Shown piece by piece: positions 18,045 to 27,463 of a stretch of 49,029 nucleotides of DNA. Position 1 is the first letter of the stretch, and each line of letters opens with the position of its first letter. The notes under the pieces are model-generated. The model saw only the letters and a program-made list of their open reading frames with translations, was not told the origin of the DNA and searched no databases. A program made the position numbers and the translations under genes. Origin of the DNA: Roseibacillus sp. (GTDB lineage Bacteria; Verrucomicrobiota; Verrucomicrobiia; Verrucomicrobiales; Akkermansiaceae); the NCBI GenBank assembly GCA_002686085.1, contig NZAC01000030.1, positions 1-49,029 on the forward strand. Reading direction: 5' to 3'.

Positions 18045-18063
18045 GATTACAGATCCTGTAATC
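18045..18063. promoter_or_regulatory. Perfect inverted repeat, candidate operator
   Basis: GATTACAG-ATC-CTGTAATC has 8-bp perfect arms and a 3-base centre. It is the size and symmetry of a dimeric regulator site and lies about 205 bases upstream of giant gene 2 and about 180 bases upstream of the cytochrome c fusion gene. Confidence 0.45.
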
Positions 18064-18162
18064 CTGGAGTTCCCTAGAGGGCAGAAGAACCTGCTGTGAG
18101 GATCAGTGGGGGAAACTGCCTCGGCCTCTACCCGGTGATTCCACGAATTTTCACGACAACCA

Positions 18163-18181
18163 GATACCCTAACCGGGTATC
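18163..18181. promoter_or_regulatory. Perfect inverted repeat, candidate operator or hairpin
   Basis: GATACCC-TAACC-GGGTATC has 7-bp perfect arms and a 5-base centre, about 90 bases upstream of giant gene 2. It could be an operator or, if transcribed, a leader hairpin. Confidence 0.4.
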
Positions 18182-18224
18182 AGCTCGTAATTCCTCTCAG
18201 TCAGAGGAGTTGACCAGAATAAGG

Positions 18225-18244
18225 TTTGTCACGAGAGTGACGAA
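18225..18244. promoter_or_regulatory. Imperfect inverted repeat near the start of giant gene 2
   Basis: TTTGTCAC-GAGA-GTGACGAA has 7 of 8 arm positions matched, and ends 25 bases before the ATG. With the smaller CCTCT/AGAGG dyad at 18193-18207 it could fold the mRNA leader. Confidence 0.35.
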
Positions 18245-18269
18245 CTCAAAAGCGCAGCATTAAGCTTCC

Positions 18270-21200
18270 ATGAACCCTGACACCCCCCTACCCATCAGGA
18301 TCGGCATCTGCGCTCTGCTGCTATCTGCTGTCGCTCTGGCCGACCAGTATGGGCCTCAGACCTTTGCGGTTGCCAACGGAACAACCAGTCTCGGCGATGG
18401 GACGACCCTCGCGGGGTCCGACGGAATCGCCTCGGTTCAGGATGGAGCCTTGCAGCTGACCCGCGCCGGAACCAGTGACACTTCATCCTCTTTCCGAATT
18501 CCCCCCCTCAGCAATTCCTCTCAGGGGTGGAACGCAACCTTTGAATTCCTCCTTGCAGATAATCCCGGAGGCTCGAATCCCGCCGACGGCTTCTCTTTCA
18601 ATTACGGAGCAATTCCCCGTTACAACCCGTCGCAGTCTGACGAGAGCGCTTCGGATGCCCATGGGGGGGGCGAAGAAGGATGGCATCCGTCTGTTGCACA
18701 TATTTCCTTCGAGGTCGACACGTGGGACAACGGGGGTGGTGAGGACGGATTGAATATCGCCATCAGCGGTGAAGACATCGCGTTCGAAAACCAAACCGTT
18801 CTCAGAAACGGCCAGTCCATCTCTGGATTCATGGAGATATCGTGGAGCCCGAGTGACGGGGCGAGCATGAAAATTGATCTTGGGTCCGGATTACTTCCAG
18901 TCTTTACGAATGTGCCTACTCCTCAATTTTCAGGAAATGACAGTCACCGATTCGCTTTCAGCGCGAGAACGGGTGGGGCGCATCAGAGCGTGACCATCGA
19001 CAATCTCGAGATTACCACAACGGATACCAACCTGATTATACTTCCGGAACCCGTCATCTCCGAATTTATGGCGAACAACAAAAACACCTTGGAGGATGAA
19101 GACTGCCGGACGTCAGACTGGATTGAACTCTTCAACGCGACCGCGGAAGTAAGGAGTCTCGAAGGATGGCACCTCACCGATAATCCCAGAGACCTGACAA
19201 AATGGCAAATTCCGGGCCTCTCCCTTGAGCCAAACGAGCGTCGGATTATTTTCGCCTCCGGGAAGGACCGTCCGACGGGGGAGTTGCACACAAACTTTGC
19301 CATCGATAAGGATGGAGGGTTTCTGGCTCTCGTCAGACCAGATGGCCTGACGGTGGTGTCCTCATACGACTTCGGTCAACAATACGAGGACATCTCATAC
19401 GGACGGCTTGGAGAGGTGCAGTCCGAGGGCTACTTTGGAAACCCCAGCCCCGGCGGCATCAATGTCGCTCCTCAAGGCATCCCCGTCTCGGAAAAACCGG
19501 TATTTTCCCATGATGATCAGGTCATCGTACGAAGTATCAATCTCGCACTCTCTACCTCATCCCCCACCGCAACAATCCGGTACACCACTGATGGAAGCGA
19601 TCCTACTTCCAGTTCATCGCTCTACGTCACGCCCATCCGAATCTTTGCCACCACCCGAGTGAAGGCCCGCATCTTCGAACCCGGGCGAGAACCTGGCCCG
19701 GTAAGGGATCGCACCTACCTCCGCCTTGCCAGCGATATCAGGAACTTCAGTTCGGACCTCCCGATCGTCATTATAGACTCCTTTGGGGTCAACATCGACG
19801 GAGAGTCGAGCGCCAATTCCCAGAACCCAAGACGCCCCGTCCAATCGATATTTCTGGATGTAGACGACCTGTCCGGAAGAGCCTCAGTATCCGATATTCC
19901 GGACTTTGCAGGACGGGGAGGAATGCGGGTTCGCGGACAAACCTCGTCAGGGTTCCCGAAGAAACAATACTCCTTCGAAACCTGGGACAGCGAAGGAAAC
20001 GATAAAGACGTAAGGATCTGGGGCTGGCCCTCCGAGTCAGACTGGATTCTTCATGCCCCCTATTCCGATAAGACCCTCATGCGGAATAAAATCGTTTACG
20101 ACTGCAGCCGGGAGCTCGGTTATCCCTCTGTCCGCACGAAGTTCTGTGAGCTCTTCTTTAACTCAACCGGCGGTAATATCTCGATGGACGATTATCGGGG
20201 AGTCTATGTATTCATGGAGAAAATCAAACGGAACGAGGACCGGGTGAATATCAAGGAGCTGGAAAGCTGCGATACTGACCCAGCCTCCATCACCGGGGGC
20301 TATATCATCAAGAAAGACAAGGGGCAGACCGTTGATATCACTCTGACCACCGCACGAGAAGGCCATCAACTTGCCTTCGTTGAGCCCGACCTTCCCGGCA
20401 GCGCACAGCAGGCATGGCTCCGGAACTACATGAATAGTTTTGAAAATGCCCTGCACGGACCAGAATTTGCAGATCCCCTGCAGGGCTATGCCAACTACAT
20501 CGACGTCGACTCATTTATCGATACCCACATCTGGGTCGAGGTCTTCAAGAATATCGATGGCTACCGCTTGAGCAGCTATTTTTACAAGGACCGGGGCCGA
20601 AAACTGGTTGCCTCCCCGGTCTGGGACTACAACCTTTCGCTGGGAAATGCGGATTATCTTGAGGGAGAATATCCTCAGGGATGGTACTACTCTTTGGTAA
20701 GCGCCCAAGAGTATCCGTGGTATGGGCGCTTGTTTCAGGATCCTGAATTCGTGACGCGCTACTGGGACCGGTGGTTTGAACTACGCAAGAGCATGATGGC
20801 CACCGACCGGATGATGAGCCTGATTGACTCCTACACCTCAGAAATTTCAGAAGCGGCCACCCGTAATTTCGAGAAATGGAACACCCTTGGCACTACCTTA
20901 TGGCCAAACGCGAGAGTATGGACGCCCCCCTCCCCTCTCCCGGGTAGCGATCGCAATCTTTCAGGAGCTTCCAGAAGAGACACCCATCAGGATGAGGTCG
21001 ACTGGATGAAGGGGTGGCTGTGGGCGCGGCTCGACTGGATCGACGACCAGTATACCGCTCCCCCCTCATTCAGCCGCTTGGGAGGGCCCGTCAATTCAGG
21101 CGCCACTCTAACGATGAGTAACAACTCCGGTCGAAATGGCACGATCTACTATACCATCGATGGGTCTGATCCCCGGAGCCCGGGAAATCCGAGCTCGAGT

Positions 21201-22766
21201 GTTCTTCTGCCATCCGGAAGCCCCCTTCAATGGATTATTCCCGGCGGACCTGTACCCGGCTGGAACAGCATTAACGGACCGGGCAATCTCGCAGTCTGGG
21301 AATCTGGGAATGCAGGGATTGGCTACGAGAACTCTCCTGACGATTTTGACGGCCTGATTGAAACCCCTGTTCCGCAGAGAACCACTAGTCTCTATACCCG
21401 GTTCGAGTTTAATATCGATAATCAGAACATTCTCGACGGGTTCAATACCCTCTTTCTCAATATCCGATACGACGATGGATTCGTTGCCTACCTCAACGGG
21501 TCACAGGTAGCGGGCCCAAACGCACCGGGTAATCCGTCGTGGGACTCCGATGCCACTGGTTCCAATCCCGACAGTGCGGCGGTCAACTTCGAAGCGTTCG
21601 ACATTTCCGCCTCTCTCAGTCAACTCAGGGTTGGAAACAATGTTCTGGCGATTCAATTGCTGAATACTGGAACCACCAGCAGCGACCTTCTTCTCGACCC
21701 GCAACTGGTTGGCGGCAACAGCGGATCCCTTATCTCCCCCTCCGCCTTCCCCTATTCGTCCCGGCTGACCCTGAACGAATCACAAACGATCAATGCCCGC
21801 ATTCTTGCGCCCGGTGGATGGGGTGCACTCCAGACTGAGTCCTTCCTGGTAGGTGGCCAGATGGCTTCCGCAAACAATCTTGTCATCAGCGAACTCAACT
21901 ACCGACCCGGCCCTCCAACGCCTGAAGAACAGTCCGCCGGCTTCGACGCCAGAACCGATTTTGAATACCTTGAAATCATGAATATCAGTTCCACTGATAT
22001 CGACCTCGAAGGAATTGCCTTCACCAAAGGAGTCAACTTCGATTTCAACCTTGGAGACGTCCAGTTTCTGGCTCCGGGTGAAAGGGTTGTTATCGTCAGT
22101 AACCGAGATGCCTTCCTCCTCAGATACGGCAATCGGCTGTCAGGGACCCGCATTGCCGGGGAATTCAGCAACAATCTGAGCAACGATGGGGAAACCATCA
22201 TTCTTTCCAATGCCAGCGGCAGCGTCATCCGTAACTTCACCTACAATGACGTCTCTCCGTGGCCGGAGGCGCCCGACGGGGACGGCCTGTCCCTGATCCT
22301 GCGAAGCCCAACCAGTGCTCCTGATCATGATTATCCTCTAAACTGGCGCTCTAGTATTACTCTGGATGGAGTGCCAGGTGGCTCCGACAGCACGCTGCTC
22401 ACAGGATCTCCCTTGGATGATGACGACGGCAATGGCTTAAATAATTTGCTTCAACACGCTTTTTCCGTCCCTGGCGTTCGCATGATCCAACCCTCGGCCT
22501 CAATCAATAGCTTCACTAACGCTGAGTCCCCGGGGGATTATATGACCTTCTCCTACACCAGAAATCTGGCGGCAGACGACGTTGTGTTCACAGTCCAGAT
22601 CAGCCCCGACCTCCAGAACTGGATTTCAGAGGGGGACACAAATATCCTGCCGGTGAGCCGTATCGAAAACGGCGATGGGACTGAGACTCTCACCTACCGG
22701 TATACCGAACCCGCTGCAGGCTACGACCAGCTCTTCGGACGGGTCCTGATTCAGCACCTCCCCTGA
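18270..22766 (+). CDS. Giant secreted lectin-like/LTD/CotH-kinase-like protein 2
   Basis: 1498 residues with a signal peptide (cleavage near ALA, residue 24). Order: legume-lectin-like domain about 30-255 (FEVDTWDNGGGEDGLNIAI is a characteristic strand); LTD about 260-365 (SDWIELFN); chitobiase-C-like domain about 409-485 (IRYTTDGSDP); CotH kinase about 492-929 with RVRGQTSSGFPKKQYSFE, WILHAPYSDKTLMRN, YRGVYVFMEKIKR and W785-D786-Y-N; second chitobiase-C-like domain from about 958 that is split by a jelly-roll-like insert (about 985-1160, YDDGFVAYLNG) and resumes to about 1193; LTD about 1203-1365; and a C-terminal beta module. CotH elements are well conserved, so ATP-dependent phosphorylation is plausible. 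The lectin-like head suggests glycan binding at the cell surface. Paralog of the genes at 348 and 28959; the lectin head is unique to this one. Confidence 0.92.
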   Translation: MNPDTPLPIRIGICALLLSAVALADQYGPQTFAVANGTTSLGDGTTLAGSDGIASVQDGALQLTRAGTSDTSSSFRIPPLSNSSQGWNATFEFLLADNPGGSNPADGFSFNYGAIPRYNPSQSDESASDAHGGGEEGWHPSVAHISFEVDTWDNGGGEDGLNIAISGEDIAFENQTVLRNGQSISGFMEISWSPSDGASMKIDLGSGLLPVFTNVPTPQFSGNDSHRFAFSARTGGAHQSVTIDNLEITTTDTNLIILPEPVISEFMANNKNTLEDEDCRTSDWIELFNATAEVRSLEGWHLTDNPRDLTKWQIPGLSLEPNERRIIFASGKDRPTGELHTNFAIDKDGGFLALVRPDGLTVVSSYDFGQQYEDISYGRLGEVQSEGYFGNPSPGGINVAPQGIPVSEKPVFSHDDQVIVRSINLALSTSSPTATIRYTTDGSDPTSSSSLYVTPIRIFATTRVKARIFEPGREPGPVRDRTYLRLASDIRNFSSDLPIVIIDSFGVNIDGESSANSQNPRRPVQSIFLDVDDLSGRASVSDIPDFAGRGGMRVRGQTSSGFPKKQYSFETWDSEGNDKDVRIWGWPSESDWILHAPYSDKTLMRNKIVYDCSRELGYPSVRTKFCELFFNSTGGNISMDDYRGVYVFMEKIKRNEDRVNIKELESCDTDPASITGGYIIKKDKGQTVDITLTTAREGHQLAFVEPDLPGSAQQAWLRNYMNSFENALHGPEFADPLQGYANYIDVDSFIDTHIWVEVFKNIDGYRLSSYFYKDRGRKLVASPVWDYNLSLGNADYLEGEYPQGWYYSLVSAQEYPWYGRLFQDPEFVTRYWDRWFELRKSMMATDRMMSLIDSYTSEISEAATRNFEKWNTLGTTLWPNARVWTPPSPLPGSDRNLSGASRRDTHQDEVDWMKGWLWARLDWIDDQYTAPPSFSRLGGPVNSGATLTMSNNSGRNGTIYYTIDGSDPRSPGNPSSSVLLPSGSPLQWIIPGGPVPGWNSINGPGNLAVWESGNAGIGYENSPDDFDGLIETPVPQRTTSLYTRFEFNIDNQNILDGFNTLFLNIRYDDGFVAYLNGSQVAGPNAPGNPSWDSDATGSNPDSAAVNFEAFDISASLSQLRVGNNVLAIQLLNTGTTSSDLLLDPQLVGGNSGSLISPSAFPYSSRLTLNESQTINARILAPGGWGALQTESFLVGGQMASANNLVISELNYRPGPPTPEEQSAGFDARTDFEYLEIMNISSTDIDLEGIAFTKGVNFDFNLGDVQFLAPGERVVIVSNRDAFLLRYGNRLSGTRIAGEFSNNLSNDGETIILSNASGSVIRNFTYNDVSPWPEAPDGDGLSLILRSPTSAPDHDYPLNWRSSITLDGVPGGSDSTLLTGSPLDDDDGNGLNNLLQHAFSVPGVRMIQPSASINSFTNAESPGDYMTFSYTRNLAADDVVFTVQISPDLQNWISEGDTNILPVSRIENGDGTETLTYRYTEPAAGYDQLFGRVLIQHLP

Positions 22767-22778
22767 TCGGGGAGGTGC
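22754..22778 (+). terminator. Strong hairpin overlapping the stop codon of giant gene 2
   Basis: GCACCTCCCC-TGATC-GGGGAGGTGC: 10-bp perfect arms with a 5-base loop that contains the TGA stop. It sits at a convergent junction and is the best terminator candidate in the window, although no T-tract follows. It would work in both orientations. Confidence 0.65.
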
Positions 22779-22820
22779 CATACGATTTACTCACAGACCG
22801 GCATAAGAATCGGGCAAGGG

Positions 22821-25800
22821 CTATGGAACCTGGACCAATATGTTGTCGAGGCAAAGTCCACTAAACGTATCCAGCGTGCCATCACTGACAAAGTTGAACT
22901 CGATAAGAACCGACTCCCCAATCGCGGCCGCAGGAACGAGAACCTCGATAGCGTCGTAATCTACGTCAAAGATCGTCATATCGATCGGTACGTCCTCTCC
23001 CAGCTGAGACTGGTCGGAGGAGCGCAGGAAGCGAATGGTCGCGGTATCCCCGAACCCGTCGGCATCGCGATAGGCATCGAAGCTGAGCAGGGCGGAGGCG
23101 ACTCCGGAAAGATCGATGGCGGGAGTGCGCAGGGAAATATCCGACTCAACCCCATAGTCACCCAGTCCCGTGCACCATGCATTGACAGATTCACCAGCCC
23201 CGGCAAGAGGACCCGTTGTCCCGGTGGGAGTTCCCAGTTCCCACTCCGTATTGCCAAAGGCGTCGTTTATAATGGTGGTCCATCCTGCGGCCCCGGTCTC
23301 CAGATCGTCGGAGAAGAGAGGTGGTGGATTCTTCTCGCGAACCGCTAGAAATCCCTCTTCAGGAAACGGAAGGGTAATGACCAGAGTATTCGTGCCTGAA
23401 GGATCCGCCGCAATATCCTGAGCGTCCGGCAACTCCGCCCAGGTTTCCCTCGGAGTCGAAAGGTTCGGGTTGATGAGGATATCGTAGAATTTCCCGAGCG
23501 TACTTTTCCACGACAATTCGATCTCCCCTCCGGGCATCGGGTTCACCGCGAGACCAAGAGGATCAATTTCGGGTGCTGAACCTACCGGGGCTCCATCCGC
23601 GAGCTCCACGATCCGCGACGGGTGCAGAGGCAGATCAAAGATCGCCATTTCGTCAATCCGGCCCCCGAAGCTATTGTTCAAGGTGTTATCCGACCCGACC
23701 GTAATGATCCCATTGAAGGCATCGAGAGGTTCTCCGCCAGCTGCCTCAGCAACCTTCACTCCATCCACCCAGATCTCACGATTTCCCTCAGTATCCCTCT
23801 GGAAGACAAAGTGCTGCCATTGGTTGAGATTGACGACCCCTCCAATCGTAAGCCGCACCGGACCCTCACAGCAGCCGGACTGGTCAAAATACACGGTGCC
23901 ATTGCCCCATGGGGTGTGGGCCTGAAAACCTCTCTCTCCTCCTGTGGCCGAAGGAGCGTGAAGCCAGAAGGCACTCGTGTTTCCAATCTGGACATTATAT
24001 TGCCAGAAGCTCACAGCCATCGCGTTGTTATCGTAGGCGGGATCGAGCCAAGGGCCCATTTCGCTTCTTGCGTAGGCCCCATTATTCGCTGCCCCGAGAT
24101 CGAGCGACTGACCCTCCCCGAGGTGCCCGTCGCCGTCCGGGGAAAGAACCGCCGACCCCTCTATCGAGAGATCCGCACCGTTCCCGCTCTGGTCTTCAGA
24201 CTGCCCCTCGAAATTCCAGTAGGCGAGGAGCACAGGCTGCGGGATTGGCGGCACGCTTCCGGGGTCCGTCGGGTCGAACAGGCTCTCCACTTCGTCGAGG
24301 TCTTCAAATCCGTCTCCATCAGTGTCCACATTGTGAGGGCTTGTGCCGGTATCATCGACACCTGCGAAGGTTCCGCTGTTGCTTTCCACGCCATCGCTCA
24401 GCCCATCACCGTCGGTATCGGAATCAAGGGGGTCGGTGCCGGTATCGGAGGCGTCCACAAAGATCCCGGTCCCGGTCTCAGCACCATCGGGAATGCCATC
24501 CCCATCGGTGTCGTCATTGGTGGGATCGGTGCGGGCATTGAGCTCCTCCAGATCGCTGGTGCCATCGTTGTCAAAGTCCCCAGTTCCGGAGAGCTGGGTG
24601 AGGTCGTTAATGTCATCCCACGAGATCTCCCACGCGTCGGGGAGGTCATCCCCGTCAGTGTCCTCTGACTTAACCCCGATGGGATAGACCGGCGGGCTGC
24701 CGGCATTGGTGTCGCCAATTGCCACAATCCCGACAATTCCGGGGCCGCTGATCCCGATATCGACCCAATCTCCTCCGCCTTGCTCGCCGAAGACGTTGTC
24801 GAACGGGAAGAGACCCGGGGAGGTAATAGTAAAAGGGGTCGTCTGGTTCTGCGGGCAGCAATTGTGCTGCGCGGTCACCTGCCCGTCCACGGTGTCCATG
24901 ATGAAGAAATTGGTATCATCTGCCCCAAGGTGGATGTTGTAGGTTCCCGGAGAGAAAGCCGACATGTCGAGATAACCGTTGTAGCGCACCGTGAAATTCT
25001 CTCCACCCCCATCTCCCCACGGCCGGTTCTGCACCGATATGGCGTTCCCTCCGTTTCCGTGACTGGCGAGGGGCTCAATGGCATCGAAGGAACGAAGGGG
25101 AGCTGGATCACCCGAGACATGCACATCGTAGTTCCCTTGAGCGGCGTTATTGATAATCACCCCGGCATCGTAATGGTTCTCCTGATAGTTGACCCCGTTC
25201 TGAGTGAGGTCAGGACCGTAAGCGCCAGGGGCCAGCTCATCAATGGGTACGAAGGAAGGCTGGACGATCGGTATATCCGGGTTGCTGTTCGGATCGTTAG
25301 GGTCAAAGTTCTCGTTTACCTCGAAGCCGTCGCTGGCGCCATCATCGTCGGTGTCCGCATCGAGCGGATTGGTGCCGGTGTCACTCGCGCTGGTGAAGGT
25401 TCCAGTGCCAGTCTCCACGCCATCGAGCAAGCCGTCTCCGTCACTGTCAGGATTCGCCGGATCTGTCCCCGCGGCCTTCTCCTCGCCATCGTTGGATCCG
25501 TCCTCATCGGCATCCGCCACGGTGGGGTCGGTTCCATCAACGTATTCGTCAGGATCACTGACACCGTCTTCATCGAAGTCTCCGGGACCAAGCTGGGTCA
25601 GGTCCCCGGGGAAGAACTGCTCCTCGTATCCATCGGGGATGCTGTCGCCGTCGGCATCAAGGTCCGGATCAAAGCTGTCGAGATAGACCCCCCAGCTCAA
25701 CCCTGCCCCATCCGTATCAAATTCTGCAGGAGCACCGCTGCTGATTCCAAAGACACTGGCGTAGCCAATCCCGCCGAAGTCCGCAGTATTGGTGGAGAAG

Positions 25801-27284
25801 TCATTGTAATAGCCGAATCCGATATCAGCCGCGGACTGGGCGCCCCCACCATCCTCGGTCAGCCAGACGTCCACGTTGAACCAGCCTCCTCCGCCAAAGT
25901 CAAAGTTGGCATAGGTTCGCACGTTCCAGGACACATCGGTATGCTGCTGATTGTCGCCCCGGGGATTCAGGTTGGTTGCCGCTGCAATTGGAGTTGCCAC
26001 AACCTTGACTCGGTCATCGTAGTTCTCGGTGAAGGAGAAAACACCATCCTCATCGTAGAACTGGAACACATAGGCGAGGTCGTGGTTGTCGCCCAGCAGA
26101 TCCGTCCCGAGCCCACCGGGTTCCCGGTCGACATCAATTCCCTCTAGAAGAAGAGAGTTCGGGTCGTCCAGCTCCCCGAACGGAGCAAGTTGATCGACGT
26201 TCTCGGGAAGGGCTCCGGTGAAGTCTGCTCCGGGGAGGTTGTCTGTACGGCGATAGAGAACTCTTTCCGGGGTATGGTTGACGAGACTGATTTCCGGCTT
26301 TGATGCAGGGTCATTGGGATCGAATCCTCCATCGACCTCCTGGCCGTCGAAGCTCAGGTCGTCGTCGCTGTCAGAGTCGAGGGGGTCCGTTCCTGTATCA
26401 CTGGCATTCACGAAGGTGCCTGTTCCGCTTTCCACCCCGTCAAGCAAACCATCATTATCACTATCCTCGTCAAGAGGGTCCGTACCTGCAGCAACTTCCT
26501 CTCCGTCTGAGGAACCATCATCATCCGAATCCGAATCAAGAGGGTCAGTCTGCGCAGCGTGCTCTGCCGCATCGCTTACCCCATCGTTGTCAAAGTCAGT
26601 CAGATCTGAAACGTCTTCCAGACCGGACACTTCATCATTCGGATCAGCATCGATAATGTTCTGTTCAAAAGTGTCCGGGATCCCGTCTTGGTCCTCATCC
26701 GTTCCAACCTCGAAAAACCATACCTTTTTACTGTTGTCGTTATCAGGGCCTCCGGTGGTCGTATCCTCAGCCGTCATCTCTCCGGGTTGTCCCGTTCCAT
26801 CATCCGCGTACAAACGAACCTCGAGAGGGTACCAGCGGTCATCGCAGCAGGTATCGTTGCGAGCAAAAGCGACCACCGTGGTCACGTCATACTCCGCACC
26901 GAGATCGATGGTATATTGGGCATTGTTGGCGAGACCACTTCTTGCAGACCACACCCCTCCCGCACTTTCCTGGTCATTATCAATAGGGCCTCCCACAGGA
27001 CCGTGCTCGAGGCTCTGGGTCGTTCCAATCTCGGGACCATCCGTAAGATTAAACGTCGTTACTCCAGCAATATCGTTCGTGCTGGTCGCACCACCCCGTC
27101 CAAGTGCCCCAGCCTCGTCAGGAACCACTCCCGCCTCAAACGCTTCGAGCTCTCCCAGGTGAAAACGGGTGTCCCCCGGGCCTTTTTTAATATTAATAAA
27201 ACGAGCGAGAACGCCCTCCGCCTGCGGAGCCATTCCAAGGGTAATGGCCAATACACCTAAAATAAGGATGGTGAGATGATTCAT
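22821..27284 (-). CDS. Giant secreted TSP3-repeat adhesin-like protein with LamG domain
   Basis: Start placed at ATG 27284 (MNHLTILILGVLAITLGMAPQAEG, signal peptide); the frame is open to 27461, but the upstream part lacks signal features. 1487 residues. Order: F5/8-type-C/discoidin-like domain about 25-190 (LGELEAFEAG ... YTIDLGAEYDVTTVVAFAR); three blocks of acidic TSP3-like calcium repeats (about 195-332, 537-672, 873-1014) separated by two unrelated beta domains; LamG domain about 1020-1232 (HFVFQRDTEGNREIWVDG); an FYDILINPNL module like the tails of neighbouring proteins; and a final MAM/anchor-like beta domain about 1319-1487 (LSFDAYRDADGFGD). The TSP3 repeats (DxDxDG) should bind calcium and stiffen the chain. 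Likely a cell-surface adhesin. It follows the PQQ-like gene by 179 bases. Confidence 0.88.
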   Translation of the reverse strand: MNHLTILILGVLAITLGMAPQAEGVLARFINIKKGPGDTRFHLGELEAFEAGVVPDEAGALGRGGATSTNDIAGVTTFNLTDGPEIGTTQSLEHGPVGGPIDNDQESAGGVWSARSGLANNAQYTIDLGAEYDVTTVVAFARNDTCCDDRWYPLEVRLYADDGTGQPGEMTAEDTTTGGPDNDNSKKVWFFEVGTDEDQDGIPDTFEQNIIDADPNDEVSGLEDVSDLTDFDNDGVSDAAEHAAQTDPLDSDSDDDGSSDGEEVAAGTDPLDEDSDNDGLLDGVESGTGTFVNASDTGTDPLDSDSDDDLSFDGQEVDGGFDPNDPASKPEISLVNHTPERVLYRRTDNLPGADFTGALPENVDQLAPFGELDDPNSLLLEGIDVDREPGGLGTDLLGDNHDLAYVFQFYDEDGVFSFTENYDDRVKVVATPIAAATNLNPRGDNQQHTDVSWNVRTYANFDFGGGGWFNVDVWLTEDGGGAQSAADIGFGYYNDFSTNTADFGGIGYASVFGISSGAPAEFDTDGAGLSWGVYLDSFDPDLDADGDSIPDGYEEQFFPGDLTQLGPGDFDEDGVSDPDEYVDGTDPTVADADEDGSNDGEEKAAGTDPANPDSDGDGLLDGVETGTGTFTSASDTGTNPLDADTDDDGASDGFEVNENFDPNDPNSNPDIPIVQPSFVPIDELAPGAYGPDLTQNGVNYQENHYDAGVIINNAAQGNYDVHVSGDPAPLRSFDAIEPLASHGNGGNAISVQNRPWGDGGGENFTVRYNGYLDMSAFSPGTYNIHLGADDTNFFIMDTVDGQVTAQHNCCPQNQTTPFTITSPGLFPFDNVFGEQGGGDWVDIGISGPGIVGIVAIGDTNAGSPPVYPIGVKSEDTDGDDLPDAWEISWDDINDLTQLSGTGDFDNDGTSDLEELNARTDPTNDDTDGDGIPDGAETGTGIFVDASDTGTDPLDSDTDGDGLSDGVESNSGTFAGVDDTGTSPHNVDTDGDGFEDLDEVESLFDPTDPGSVPPIPQPVLLAYWNFEGQSEDQSGNGADLSIEGSAVLSPDGDGHLGEGQSLDLGAANNGAYARSEMGPWLDPAYDNNAMAVSFWQYNVQIGNTSAFWLHAPSATGGERGFQAHTPWGNGTVYFDQSGCCEGPVRLTIGGVVNLNQWQHFVFQRDTEGNREIWVDGVKVAEAAGGEPLDAFNGIITVGSDNTLNNSFGGRIDEMAIFDLPLHPSRIVELADGAPVGSAPEIDPLGLAVNPMPGGEIELSWKSTLGKFYDILINPNLSTPRETWAELPDAQDIAADPSGTNTLVITLPFPEEGFLAVREKNPPPLFSDDLETGAAGWTTIINDAFGNTEWELGTPTGTTGPLAGAGESVNAWCTGLGDYGVESDISLRTPAIDLSGVASALLSFDAYRDADGFGDTATIRFLRSSDQSQLGEDVPIDMTIFDVDYDAIEVLVPAAAIGESVLIEFNFVSDGTLDTFSGLCLDNILVQVP
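24245..24668 (-). repeat. TSP3-like calcium-repeat block 3 within the adhesin gene
   Basis: Runs of DTDGDG-type loops separated by TGTDP turns; two units share the SDGVESNSGTF / PDGAETGTGIF pattern. It parallels the blocks at 25270-25675 and 26290-26703. Confidence 0.8.
25270..25675 (-). repeat. TSP3-like calcium-repeat block 2 within the adhesin gene
   Basis: Contains DADGDSIPDG, GDFDEDGVSD and DSDGDGLLDGVETGTGTF, and ends FDPNDPNSNP. It is closely parallel to block 1 in order and wording, so it likely arose by internal duplication. Confidence 0.8.
26290..26703 (-). repeat. TSP3-like calcium-repeat block 1 within the adhesin gene
   Basis: Contains DEDQDGIPD, DFDNDGVSD and DSDNDGLLDGVESGTGTF, and ends FDPNDPASKP. 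Same unit order as block 2. Confidence 0.8.
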
Positions 27285-27463
27285 TGGATTTTTTGAGCTA
27301 ACACCGTTCCTAGGCGGGCCTTTCCACCTCCACAAGTTGTGATTTCTACAAAAAGTCCACAAAGCGGGGCAAAGTGGATCTAATTTAACGAAGTGTCCCC
27401 GGTGAAAGCCGCTTGGCTGGGACTTCCGGGCCGCACCGTCAACGAGGCATGATCTCAGCATGC

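Larger units (their letters stand above)
17863..18269. promoter_or_regulatory. Divergent control region with four inverted repeats
   Basis: This 407-base non-coding stretch lies between two divergently transcribed secreted-protein genes. It holds four separate dyads within about 200 bases: 18045-18063, 18163-18181, 18193-18207 and 18225-18244. No coding frame, tRNA or clear -35/-10 pair stands out. It presumably contains the promoters of both neighbours. Confidence 0.55.

Noticed and set aside
24780..26147. Plus-strand open frame of 455 codons (and a 348-codon frame at 23622-24668)
   Set aside because: Both lie antisense to the TSP3 adhesin gene; the frames stay open because of the biased Asp/Gly/Ser codons of the repeats. 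The products look like shadow translations with no family motifs.
27285..27461. N-terminal extension of the TSP3 adhesin frame
   Set aside because: The extension lacks signal-peptide character, whereas ATG 27284 starts a clear signal peptide.
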